Source of the DNA: Bacillota bacterium
GTDB taxonomy: Bacteria; Bacillota; Clostridia; Christensenellales; CAG-138
Reading direction: 5' to 3'
DNA length: 64,000 nt
Assembly (NCBI GenBank): GCA_023409435.1
Contig: JAEYHP010000081.1
Coordinates: forward strand, 1 to 64,000
Shown piece by piece: positions 56,889 to 64,000 of the stretch; the stretch's first letter is position 1; the number at the start of each line of letters is the position of its first letter. The position numbers and the translations under genes were made by a program. The notes under the pieces are model-generated. The model did not search any database, had not been told where the DNA came from, and worked only from the letters and a program-made list of their open reading frames with translations.

Positions 56889-59048
56889 ATGAAGCGAAGC
56901 CTCTGCCTGCTTTTATCGCTGATATTGCTTACACTGGCGGTTCCGGCCTGCAAGGCGCCGTCCGCCGCGGACGCGCGGGATGCGTTTTTAACCTTCATCA
57001 ATGCGGGGGAGTATGGCGCGGCCTACGATATGCTGCATTCCTCCGTTCGGTACGACCCTGACCGCGCGGCGAAGGATATTGCGGAAAACAAGGAGCAGCC
57101 CATAGACCGTATCTCCAAGGAGCAGTTCATTGAGCGCTACGAGGCGATATTTGAGGAGCTTGAGATCGGGGGCCTGAGCTATACGCCCACGTCCGCCGTA
57201 GAGGGCGAGGCCATCTGCGTCTATGATTACAGGCTCGGCTACGATAGTCCCCTCATCGGCGACCAGGAAATGGAGTTCCGCATGTCCGTCCGGCGCGAAA
57301 ACAGCCTGTGGACGGTGGAGTGGACGCCCGAGCTGCTCTTTCCCGAGATGGGCTGGGGGGATACCGTGCGCGTGGGCAAAACCACGGCGCTGCGCGGGGA
57401 GATTTTAGCCGACGGCGTGGTGTATGCGCAGACGGTCAACGCCGTGAGCGTCATTGCCGTGCCGGATAAAATTGAAGACCAAGCCCAGTTTGCCCGCCAG
57501 ACGTCCATGCTTTTGGGCATGTCCATCGAAGCGGTGGAAAAAAAGCTCACGAACGTATACGGAGACTTTGTCATACTCAAGCAGCTGTATCCGGATGAGC
57601 TGACTCAAAGCCTGGAAGAGCAGTTGCTGCTCATCCCCGGCGTGTCCGTAGACAAAAGCAATTTTGGGACATTGCGCTATTACCCGCAGAAGAACTCGCT
57701 CGCGCATATCCTCGGGTATGTCGGCGCGGCGTCACCGGAGGATTTAAAGGCGCTCACCGGCAACGAAAAAGGGGACGACGTATACAACGCGGATTCTCGC
57801 GTGGGCAAAAGCGGGCTGGAGAGCATATACGAAAAGCAGCTGCGGGGCACGGACGGGTACTTTATTTACATCAGCGCGCCGGATGGGCTGAATAAAAAGA
57901 CGCTCTATGAAAAAAAGGCCGAAAACGGGCTGGACGTGCAGCTGACTTTGGACCCGGATTTGCAGCAACGCACGGAGGTATTGCTCCAGTACTTGATGTT
58001 TGGAGAAGATACGGCGGGGGCCGTGGTGGTGTTAAACCCCAAGACCGGGGAAATAGAAGCCATGGCAAGTTACCCCTCATTCGATCTTAACCTGTTTGCG
58101 CGCGGCATCCCCGAGGCAGACTGGCAGCGATTGAGTACGCAGAAGAACGCGCCGCTCTTTAACAGGCTCACCCGCGGCCTGTATCCGCCCGGCTCCATAT
58201 TCAAGCCCTATACCGCGGCGGTAGCGCTGGAAAGCGGCGCCATGACTGCGACAACCACATTCCCCATGAATAAGGAGACCATAGAGGAGGACAAATGGCT
58301 TCCCTCCGATAACGGCGAGTTCGGCCCCTGGGGCTATGCCTCCATCACCCGCGTACATCTGGAGCACCGGCATTCCCCGCCGCTCGATATGCACAGCGGC
58401 ATGATCGATTCGGACAACATCTATTTTTCCTATGCCGCACTCAAAACCGGCACGGACGCGTTTGTAAGCTTTATGGAACATGCGGGGTATACCGAAAGCA
58501 TTCCGTTTGATACTTCCGTATTGCCCGCGCAGCTCAAAAACGAAAAATCGGAATGGTCGCCGATGCTGCTTGCGGAAAGCTCCTATGGCCAGGGCGAGGT
58601 GCTTGTTACCCCACTGCAGGCTGCATGCATGTTTTCGGCTCTTGCCAACAACGGCAGCATACAGGCGCCATATGTCGTAAAAGGGCTTTACCGCACGGAG
58701 GGGCCGGACTATACGCCCGTTACCCAGCATGAGGACAGTGTCTGGAAAGCGAACATCATACAGCAAAGCACTTTGGATACGTTGGCTCCCATGCTGGAGG
58801 ATGTTATTGAAACCGGCACCGGCAACTGGCTGCATATGGACAACATCGCGGGCAAGACGGGCACGGCGCAGGTGGGCAACGACAGAACAAAGGAAATCAA
58901 TTGGTTTGTGGGGTATCGCCTCCGGACCACAGAGGACAGGCTCGTGCTCGTCATGCTGGAGGTGCCTGCAAACTCCGAGGCATTCTCCCAGACCAAGTTC
59001 GATATTGCGCGGGAACTGTTGAAACAGGAACAAAGCCCGGAACAATAG
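56889..59048 (+). CDS. Class B penicillin-binding protein (MecA/PBP3-like lipoprotein)
   Basis: A 719-residue protein. Lipoprotein signal LLLSLILLTLAVPAC with lipobox VPAC at about residues 19-22; NTF2-like MecA_N domain (about 28-150); PBP dimerisation domain (about 160-340, with QLRGTDGYFIYIS); transpeptidase domain with GSIFKP (SxxK, Ser near 436), SDN (near 508) and KTGTAQ (near 655). It cross-links peptidoglycan outside the membrane; the lipid anchor replaces the usual transmembrane helix. ATG 56889 has GAGGGTGCC before it. MecA_N proteins are often less beta-lactam sensitive; not testable here. Confidence 0.93.
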   Translation: MKRSLCLLLSLILLTLAVPACKAPSAADARDAFLTFINAGEYGAAYDMLHSSVRYDPDRAAKDIAENKEQPIDRISKEQFIERYEAIFEELEIGGLSYTPTSAVEGEAICVYDYRLGYDSPLIGDQEMEFRMSVRRENSLWTVEWTPELLFPEMGWGDTVRVGKTTALRGEILADGVVYAQTVNAVSVIAVPDKIEDQAQFARQTSMLLGMSIEAVEKKLTNVYGDFVILKQLYPDELTQSLEEQLLLIPGVSVDKSNFGTLRYYPQKNSLAHILGYVGAASPEDLKALTGNEKGDDVYNADSRVGKSGLESIYEKQLRGTDGYFIYISAPDGLNKKTLYEKKAENGLDVQLTLDPDLQQRTEVLLQYLMFGEDTAGAVVVLNPKTGEIEAMASYPSFDLNLFARGIPEADWQRLSTQKNAPLFNRLTRGLYPPGSIFKPYTAAVALESGAMTATTTFPMNKETIEEDKWLPSDNGEFGPWGYASITRVHLEHRHSPPLDMHSGMIDSDNIYFSYAALKTGTDAFVSFMEHAGYTESIPFDTSVLPAQLKNEKSEWSPMLLAESSYGQGEVLVTPLQAACMFSALANNGSIQAPYVVKGLYRTEGPDYTPVTQHEDSVWKANIIQQSTLDTLAPMLEDVIETGTGNWLHMDNIAGKTGTAQVGNDRTKEINWFVGYRLRTTEDRLVLVMLEVPANSEAFSQTKFDIARELLKQEQSPEQ

Positions 59049-59204
59049 AAAAGACGGAGCCGATTTCCGCATTGGGCGCGCCGCGAGCGCAATAATATAT
59101 AAAGCGGAAAGAACGCGTGAAACAAAACTGACGATAATATATAGTAGGGCTGAACCGCTTCGACCACCTTTGCAGCCCTTACGAAAAGAGGTACCTTAAG
59201 CGAA

Positions 59205-59798
59205 ATGGAACATAGCAACGTTTGTATATTCGCCTCCTCCAGTGAATTGCTGGAACCGAAATATTTTGCCCTGGCGGAGGAGCTGGGTACTGCCGTGGCG
59301 CTCTCGGGCGCAGGCATGGTATTTGGCGGCGGGCAGCGCGGCCTGATGGGAGCCGCGGCACGCGGCGTGAAAAGGGAAAACGGGCGCATCATAGGCATCA
59401 TGCCCGAGCGGATCAACAAGCCCGGCGTGGCCTATCCCGAATGTACGGAATTTTATGAAACCCGGACCATGCACGAGCGCAAGCAGCGCATGGAGGATTT
59501 AGCGGATGCGTTTATCGCGCTCCCGGGCGGCTTTGGCACGCTTGAAGAGGTGCTCGAAGTGATTACTCTGCGGCAGCTTGGCTACCACGACAAACCCATC
59601 GTCATCATCAATCTGGATGGCTTCTTCGATCCAATCCTGGAACAGTTTGAGCGGTTTTACGCCGAAAATTTCGCGGACGTCGCCTACCGCGCCATGTACG
59701 CCGTAGCAAACGGCGCGTGCGAGGCCGTGGCACTGATCCAATCCTATGTCCCGGCGGACCTGCCGGATAAATTACAGGCAACGGAGAGCAGCGTATGA
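59205..59798 (+). CDS. LOG-family protein (cytokinin riboside monophosphate phosphoribohydrolase-like)
   Basis: A 197-residue Rossmann protein of the TIGR00730/YvdD family: VCIFASSSELLEPKYFALAE, GAGMVFGGGQRGLMGAAARG, TMHERKQRMEDLADAFIALP and GGFGTLEEV (the PGGxGTxxE motif). The family cleaves nucleoside monophosphates such as AMP, releasing the base. The RBS AGAGG is rather far from ATG 59205. Overlaps the next gene by ATGA. Confidence 0.93.
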   Translation: MEHSNVCIFASSSELLEPKYFALAEELGTAVALSGAGMVFGGGQRGLMGAAARGVKRENGRIIGIMPERINKPGVAYPECTEFYETRTMHERKQRMEDLADAFIALPGGFGTLEEVLEVITLRQLGYHDKPIVIINLDGFFDPILEQFERFYAENFADVAYRAMYAVANGACEAVALIQSYVPADLPDKLQATESSV

Positions 59799-60208
59799 AA
59801 AAAACGCTTTCACCCGCTACAATGATGGAACATGAGCACGAGAAGCGCATCGTCATGGTGTGCGTGACCCGCCAGCGTACCTGCGCAAGGCTGGTGGAAC
59901 GGGGGGAGATTATCGCCCGCGAACGAGATCTGCCGCTGCATATCGTGCATGCGGTCAGAACGGGGGAGAATTTCCTGGGAAATGCAATAGAAGGGGAAGC
60001 CTTGGAATATCTCTTTACCGCGGCGCAGCTTGCGGGCGGCTCGCTCGCTATGCTGCGCGCCGACGATGTGGAAGGAACGCTTGAAGTTTACGCCAAGGCG
60101 CACGAGGCGTCCGTGCTGGTGCTGGGCGCGTCGCCCGATCCTTCCGGGGACAACTTTGTCTCCCGCCTGGAGCGCCGTCTGCCGGGGATACAAGTGGAGA
60201 TTGTATAA
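59795..60208 (+). CDS. UspA-like universal stress domain protein
   Basis: A 137-residue protein with a KdpD-type Usp fold: EKRIVMVCVTRQRTCARLVE, RDLPLHIVHAVRTGENF and ASVLVLGASPDPSGDNFVSR. The canonical ATP-binding G-x2-G-x9-G(S/T) loop is not obvious, so nucleotide binding is uncertain. Translation is coupled to the LOG gene (ATGA 59795-59798). Role unknown. Confidence 0.8.
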   Translation: MKKTLSPATMMEHEHEKRIVMVCVTRQRTCARLVERGEIIARERDLPLHIVHAVRTGENFLGNAIEGEALEYLFTAAQLAGGSLAMLRADDVEGTLEVYAKAHEASVLVLGASPDPSGDNFVSRLERRLPGIQVEIV

Positions 60209-60233
60209 AGTACCGGAACCCGAATATAGAATA

Positions 60234-60264
60234 AAAAGGGCTTGCCATGGAGGCAAGCCCTTTT
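60234..60264 (+). terminator. Intrinsic terminator
   Basis: AAAAGGGCTTGCC and GGCAAGCCCTTTT (13 bp), loop of 5, followed by GTTTTT. Ends the LOG-Usp operon. Confidence 0.9.
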
Positions 60265-60318
60265 GTTTTTCTGCTTTTTTGATATAGTAAGTGCAGAATA
60301 TATTGGGAGGATGCGGAA

Positions 60319-60789
60319 ATGACGGCTTATGAGAAAAGTCTCACAGTTTTAACGGAGCTGTTCGGCAGGGACTGTCAGTTTGCGCTGGCAACTTCAAAGG
60401 AGCATGTTCCATCCGTCAGGGTCGTGGATACCTACTATGAGGACGGCGCGTTCTATATCGTCACCTACCGGACCTCGCAAAAGGCGCTGGAAATCGCCGC
60501 AAACGAACGGGTCGCCCTGTGCGATCAATTGTATCGGTTCAGCGGTACGGCGCATTTGATCGGGCATCCGCTGCAGCAGGAAAACAGCCAGATCAGGAGC
60601 AAACTGATCCGCGTCTTTGAACCCTGGTATTTTAAGCACAACGATGAGAACGACGCGGACATGTGCTACATCAAGATCGAACCCGACCACGGGTTCTTTT
60701 ATAAGGACGGAACCGGATATAAAGTTGATTTTCTTAAAAGAACGGCGGAAGAATTTCCGTTTGTATTCGACGTGATAACGGCGGGATAA
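60319..60789 (+). CDS. Pyridoxamine 5'-phosphate oxidase-like (split-barrel flavin) protein
   Basis: A 156-residue split beta-barrel protein: CQFALATSKEHVPSVRVVDT, GAFYIVTYRTSQKALEIAAN, VALCDQLYRFSGTAHLIGHP and CYIKIEPDHGFFYKDGTGYK. This is the PNPOx-like fold that binds FMN or F420-type cofactors; small members often act as reductases. GGGAGG lies 8 bases before ATG. Single gene before the two-component system. Confidence 0.85.
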   Translation: MTAYEKSLTVLTELFGRDCQFALATSKEHVPSVRVVDTYYEDGAFYIVTYRTSQKALEIAANERVALCDQLYRFSGTAHLIGHPLQQENSQIRSKLIRVFEPWYFKHNDENDADMCYIKIEPDHGFFYKDGTGYKVDFLKRTAEEFPFVFDVITAG

Positions 60790-60861
60790 TTTCAAACGAG
60801 GATACGAGGGCAGCGCTCCCATGGGGTCAAAAAGAAGGCTGTCAAAACAGAACCGTCCATA

Positions 60862-60891
60862 AACATTTCCTTAACATTTTTCGGCTATAAT
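60862..60891 (+). promoter_or_regulatory. Response-regulator direct repeat and promoter of the two-component operon
   Basis: AACATTTCCTT (60862-60872) and AACATTTTTC (60873-60882) repeat at 11-bp pitch in the -35 region, followed by TATAAT (60886-60891). The same repeat occurs at 62777. Confidence 0.75.
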
Positions 60892-60923
60892 CTGTGTCAG
60901 GTAAAAAAGATGGAGATGTTCTT

Positions 60924-61595
60924 ATGATCAACATTCTTGTGGTGGAAGATGATAAAAAGCTCAATCAAATCGTCTGCGCATATCTAAATGAAAACGGATA
61001 TGCCGCCAAAGGGTGCTTCAACCCGCGGGAGGCGTATGACCAGATGTACAACACCCTGTATGATCTGATCATATCGGATATCATGATGCCTGAAATCGAC
61101 GGGTTTGAATTCGCGGAAACGGTACGGGATGTCAACAAGACCATTCCTATTCTGTTCATGACCGCCCGCGACGATATTTCCTCCAAACAAAAGGGGTTCC
61201 GCATCGGCATTGACGATTACATGGTGAAGCCCGCCGATATGGACGAGCTGGTGCTGCGCGTGGGCGCGCTGCTGCGCCGGGCGAACATCGCCAACGAAAA
61301 GCGCCTGGCGGTGGGCAGCCTCACCATGGACGCGGATGCCATGACCGCAACGGCGAATGGCGAGGAAATACAGGTGACTGTGCGCGAATTCAATATATTG
61401 TATAAACTGCTCTCCTATCCCAATCATACGTTTTCCCGTGCGCAGTTGATGGACGAGTTCTGGGGGCTGGAAAGCGAAACCAGCCTGCGTGCCGTGGATG
61501 TGTATATCACAAAGCTTCGGGATAAGTTTTCCGGCTGCGAGGGCTTTAAGATCGTTACTGTCCATGGCCTCGGATATAAGGCGGTGTTGCAATGA
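60924..61595 (+). CDS. OmpR/PhoB-family response regulator
   Basis: A 223-residue regulator. Receiver domain with acidic pair VVEDD, phosphoacceptor Asp in LIISDIMMPEIDG (about residue 53), Thr in LFMTARDD and Lys in YMVKPADM. The C-terminal winged HTH (about 125-223) ends LRAVDVYITKLRDKFSG and VTVHGLGYKAVL. ATG 60924 is chosen, with GGAGATG upstream. It shares an ATGA overlap with its kinase. The operator repeat over its own promoter suggests autoregulation. Confidence 0.95.
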   Translation: MINILVVEDDKKLNQIVCAYLNENGYAAKGCFNPREAYDQMYNTLYDLIISDIMMPEIDGFEFAETVRDVNKTIPILFMTARDDISSKQKGFRIGIDDYMVKPADMDELVLRVGALLRRANIANEKRLAVGSLTMDADAMTATANGEEIQVTVREFNILYKLLSYPNHTFSRAQLMDEFWGLESETSLRAVDVYITKLRDKFSGCEGFKIVTVHGLGYKAVLQ

Positions 61596-62668
61596 GAAAA
61601 AAGCAGAAGCAGCTTGAAAACGACGTTCGCGTCAAGGCCAGGCATTTTACATGGAAGGAATACGCGCTGACTTATTTTATCCTGCTGTCGCTGGCCGCAG
61701 GGCAATGGATGATCTACAACGAATACGTGTACTTTGGCCATATGCCGGCGGAGTATATCTGGGGCATGCTCGGATACTGGGCGATCGTGACCGGTGTGTT
61801 TTGCCTGATCACCGCCCGGCAGAAGATCCGCGCCTACGATAAACCCATGAGGACGCTCAGCGGAGCCGCCAAACAGGTCGCCGGGGGCGATTTTTCGGTC
61901 TATCTCGAACCCGTACACCGTGCGGACAAGCTTGATTATGTGGATGTGATGTTTGAGGACTTCAACAAGATGGTGGAGGAACTGAACAGCATCGAAACGC
62001 TCAAGAACGACTTTATCGCCAACGTGTCCCATGAAATCAAGACGCCGCTGTCCGTTATCCAAAGCTACGCCACGGCGCTGCAAAAGGAAGATCTCCCGCA
62101 GGAAAAGCGTAGGGAATATACCGATACGATCATCAGCGCGTCCAGAAATTTGACGGCGCTCGTAACCAACATTCTGAAACTCAACAAGCTGGAAAACCAG
62201 GAGATCACGCCTGCCGCGGAGCCCTTTGACCTGTGCCGCCAGCTTTGCGACTGCGCGCTGACGTTTGAGGACGCGTGGGAGCGGAAGGGCATCGCGTTTG
62301 AGGCGGATATTGAGGACCGCGCCATGGTATGCGCCGACGCGAGCATGCTGGAGATCGCCTGGCACAACCTTCTTTCCAACGCTGTGAAATTTACGGAGCC
62401 TGGCGGGAAGATCACACTGACGCAGACTTCGGATGCGGATTCTGTGACGGTCTCCATATCCGATACCGGCTGCGGCATGGATGAAGAGACCATGAAGCAT
62501 AGCTTCGATCAATTCTATCAGGGTGACACCTCCCACTCGGGAGAGGGCAACGGCCTTGGCCTTGCGCTCACACTGCGCGTCATTGAACTTGTGGGCGGTT
62601 CCATAACGGTAAAGAGCGAGCCGGGGAAAGGCGCAACCTTTACGGTAAGGTTAAAGGTCGAACCATAA
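61592..62668 (+). CDS. Sensor histidine kinase
   Basis: A 358-residue kinase with two membrane helices (YALTYFILLSLAAGQWMI and LGYWAIVTGVFCLITA) separated by a very short external loop, a HAMP domain (about 85-135), the phosphoacceptor His in FIANVSHEIKTPLS (about residue 147), and HATPase boxes HNLLSNAVKFTEPGG, SDTGCGMD, GEGNGLGLAL. The short loop suggests sensing in the membrane or envelope rather than of a bulky external ligand. Pairs with the response regulator upstream. Confidence 0.95.
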   Translation: MRKKQKQLENDVRVKARHFTWKEYALTYFILLSLAAGQWMIYNEYVYFGHMPAEYIWGMLGYWAIVTGVFCLITARQKIRAYDKPMRTLSGAAKQVAGGDFSVYLEPVHRADKLDYVDVMFEDFNKMVEELNSIETLKNDFIANVSHEIKTPLSVIQSYATALQKEDLPQEKRREYTDTIISASRNLTALVTNILKLNKLENQEITPAAEPFDLCRQLCDCALTFEDAWERKGIAFEADIEDRAMVCADASMLEIAWHNLLSNAVKFTEPGGKITLTQTSDADSVTVSISDTGCGMDEETMKHSFDQFYQGDTSHSGEGNGLGLALTLRVIELVGGSITVKSEPGKGATFTVRLKVEP

Positions 62669-62695
62669 GTGAATGCACAACCAAAGTACATCATG

Positions 62696-62734
62696 AACGG
62701 CCCGGATTTGGTAAGCCAAATCTGGGCCGTTTTT
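62696..62734 (+). terminator. Intrinsic terminator
   Basis: AACGGCCCGGATTTGG and CCAAATCTGGGCCGTT (16 bp with one mismatch), loop TAAG, followed by TTTG. Ends the two-component operon. Confidence 0.9.
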
Positions 62735-62776
62735 GATTCCAAAGAACCAGGCACGCTGTCTTTGCACTTTAGGATT

Positions 62777-62828
62777 AACATTTCTCAAACATTTCAGAAG
62801 CAACTCGCAAACAATCCTCCGGTAAGAT
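62777..62828 (+). promoter_or_regulatory. Response-regulator direct repeat upstream of the 62882 gene
   Basis: AACATTTCTCA (62777-62787) and AACATTTCAG (62788-62797), 11-bp pitch, as at 60862. A weak -35 (CAACTC at 62800-62805) and -10 TAAGAT (62823-62828) with 17-bp spacing follow, the arrangement of an activator site adjoining a poor -35 box. Confidence 0.7.
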
Positions 62829-62881
62829 AGGCACATCAAACGGATCGAAAAGATCCGCGATTAAGAAAAGGAGAAATCGTT

Positions 62882-63412
62882 ATGAGTGAAGTCACAAAGA
62901 ATGCGGATGGATTTGTAGGGTATGAGTACAAGGATGTCACGGTAAAGCGCAACCTGGAGTCGGTATATGCCGATGGGTATACAAACTTTGGCTGGACGCT
63001 GGAGGGCACATCAGTACCTATCCAGAGCATCGGTTCCGTCACTATGAAGTTCAAGCGCGACCGTAAGATCCGCAACAAAGCGGAGCTTTCTAGGTTGCAG
63101 CGCCAGTTCGATGCCTGCGTTGCGGAAATTGAAAATCTGGAGTTTTCCAAAGTCGTCGGCGCTTCCACCGTCGCCTACGTGATCGGCGTAGTTGGAACAG
63201 CGTTTATGGCAGGCTCCGTGTTTTCCCATATCGCGGGCATGCTGCCGCTTTCCATCATTCTGGCAATCCCGGGGTTTGCGGGCTGGATCATTTCGTACTT
63301 CAGCTTCGTGAACATCCGCAGGAAGAAGACAGAGCAGGTCGCGCCCCTGATCGATCAGAAATACGACGAGATCTACGACGTGTGCGAAAAGGCTAACGGA
63401 CTGTTGGCTTAG
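62882..63412 (+). CDS. Two-helix membrane protein of unknown function
   Basis: A 176-residue protein: polar N-terminal region (YEYKDVTVKRNLESVYADGY, then FGWTLEGTSVPIQSIGSVTM) with basic segment KFKRDRKIRNKAELSRLQRQ, then two helices (ASTVAYVIGVVGTAFMAGSV; LPLSIILAIPGFAGWIISYF) and a short cytoplasmic tail. It is not a family I can name. GGAGAAATCGTT precedes ATG. Its promoter has the two-component target repeat, so it is probably switched on by the neighbouring kinase. Confidence 0.75.
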   Translation: MSEVTKNADGFVGYEYKDVTVKRNLESVYADGYTNFGWTLEGTSVPIQSIGSVTMKFKRDRKIRNKAELSRLQRQFDACVAEIENLEFSKVVGASTVAYVIGVVGTAFMAGSVFSHIAGMLPLSIILAIPGFAGWIISYFSFVNIRRKKTEQVAPLIDQKYDEIYDVCEKANGLLA

Positions 63413-63470
63413 TTTGTTTCGCACATGGAAAACGGTACTGATTTTTAAAGTAAGGGTAGAAGGGGGGGAT

Positions 63471-63560
63471 ATGGGAACCGCCATTATCGTTGTAGTTGTC
63501 ATTGCGGTCATTGTAGCCGTTGGGGCAGGGATCGTCGCTTCTAAAAAGCGCCGCAAATAA
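63471..63560 (+). CDS. 29-residue single-span membrane peptide
   Basis: ATG 63471 with GGGGGGGAT directly upstream; MGTAIIVVVVIAVIVAVGAG then IVASKKRRK. A single hydrophobic helix followed by a basic tail fixes the topology with the tail in the cytoplasm. Its start resembles FeoB-associated small membrane proteins, but the Cys tail is missing. Located 58 bases after the 62882 gene and 24 before the radical SAM gene, so probably co-transcribed. Confidence 0.65.
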   Translation: MGTAIIVVVVIAVIVAVGAGIVASKKRRK

Positions 63561-63584
63561 GTATAGCAAGAAAGGAAAATACGG

Positions 63585-64000
63585 ATGAAGGCGAAGGAAA
63601 GAATTCAGGCGTTTGCTCTGAATCGGGCAATGGACTATATCTCGGGTGACCCCGAAAAGAATCTCCCAAAACTGCTTGCGTGGCTGGACAATATCGGCTG
63701 GGGCGGCAAGAATTTTGCGACCCACCGGGAGGTAATACACAGCATACTGGAGGACCCGGAGAACAACTGGTATCGCTTTATCATGGGGCTCTGGAAGGAT
63801 ATCGACAACGAAATTTTGAAAGCCACATTCCGCAATTTCGTGCTCAACGCAAGCGTCATCGGCATGCCAAAACAGCAGGCGAATCAAGAAAAGTACGGTT
63901 GCAACATCCCGTGGGCCATCCTCATGGACCCCACCTCCGCGTGCAACCTTAAATGTACCGGCTGCTGGGCGGCGGAATACGGCAATAAGCTCAATATGTC
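63585..64000 (+). CDS. Radical SAM protein (3' partial)
   Basis: The visible 138 residues begin MKAKERIQAFALNRAMDYIS and reach the radical SAM site CNLKCTGCW (Cys-x3-Cys-x2-Cys, about residues 118-125) preceded by PWAILMDPTSA. The N-terminal ~100-residue helical region before the cluster (LPKLLAWLDNIGWGGKNFAT; FVLNASVIGMPKQQANQEKY) occurs in a clostridial group of membrane-associated radical SAM enzymes of unknown substrate. AAAGGAAAATACGG precedes ATG 63585. The gene runs off the window. Confidence 0.88.
   Translation, partial: MKAKERIQAFALNRAMDYISGDPEKNLPKLLAWLDNIGWGGKNFATHREVIHSILEDPENNWYRFIMGLWKDIDNEILKATFRNFVLNASVIGMPKQQANQEKYGCNIPWAILMDPTSACNLKCTGCWAAEYGNKLNM

Noticed and set aside
58077..59072. 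331-codon open frame antisense to the PBP gene
   Set aside because: Shadow of a strongly supported gene; no recognisable protein features.

Overview
The window reads as the chromosomal origin region of an endospore-forming, GC-rich (roughly mid-50s % by eye) anaerobic Clostridia-type Firmicute. Evidence: dnaA and dnaN flank a DnaA-box cluster; three perfect parS sites lie beside parA/parB; spmA/spmB and an AbrB/SpoVT-type regulator indicate sporulation; proS carries a T-box leader; and DUF3793, DUF438/DUF1858, QueH and flavodoxin genes suit an anaerobe. Christensenellales is a guess from protein flavour only. No rRNA, tRNA, CRISPR array, insertion sequence or prophage was found.

Layout. 1-5.1 kb: two flavin reductases (the second frameshifted), a Nudix hydrolase, a MerR-controlled ABC exporter, and an XRE/membrane-protein pair. 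5.2-8.2 kb: a TrmB-type regulator, a TauE-like permease and an ornithine-cyclodeaminase-like enzyme. 8.4-13.8 kb: the liv branched-chain amino acid ABC operon on the minus strand. 14-17.5 kb: dnaA, oriC, dnaN. 17.8-23.4 kb: abrB, spmAB, comB-like, LUD protein, phosphodiesterase, linear amide hydrolase, and an XRE/small-protein pair. 23.4-26.9 kb: divergent tyrS and proS, each behind its own attenuator. 27-35.3 kb: an accessory stretch with secreted proteins, a second XRE/small-protein pair, DUF1848 with two broken 5' copies, rmuC and acetyltransferases. 35.3-42.3 kb: guaA, TPR protein, putP, parAB and parS sites. 42.3-44.5 kb: XRE/DUF3796/M23 operon and queH. 44.5-51.2 kb: a paired siderophore-type ABC transporter, an AraC regulator and a DUF2325-DUF3793-flavodoxin cluster sharing one operator motif. 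51.4-60.8 kb: DUF1858-DUF438-cupin operon, lipoate ligase, a lipoprotein PBP, LOG and Usp proteins. 60.8-64 kb: a two-component system that appears to control itself and the operon after it, which ends in a radical SAM gene cut by the window edge.

Main discoveries. (1) tyrS is preceded by a 30-codon leader ORF with its own ribosome binding site and three consecutive Tyr codons, followed by a 12-bp intrinsic terminator and a possible antiterminator: a textbook ribosome-mediated attenuator where Firmicutes normally use a T-box. The neighbouring proS does use a T-box, and the two promoters touch at their -35 boxes. (2) oriC has a DnaA box followed by TAC trinucleotides matching the DnaA-trio layout. 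(3) Two divergent modules pair an XRE regulator with a related ~55-residue protein starting M(A/S)DYxAMY. (4) Operators linking genes: GRTTAG-N6-CTAAC (likely metal regulation), an AACATTTC repeat at 11-bp pitch (two-component target), and a palindrome inside a 19-bp spacer of the MerR promoter. (5) Hairpin cassettes with stems that differ in sequence but keep pairing are scattered through intergenic spaces, including within the liv operon and the origin.
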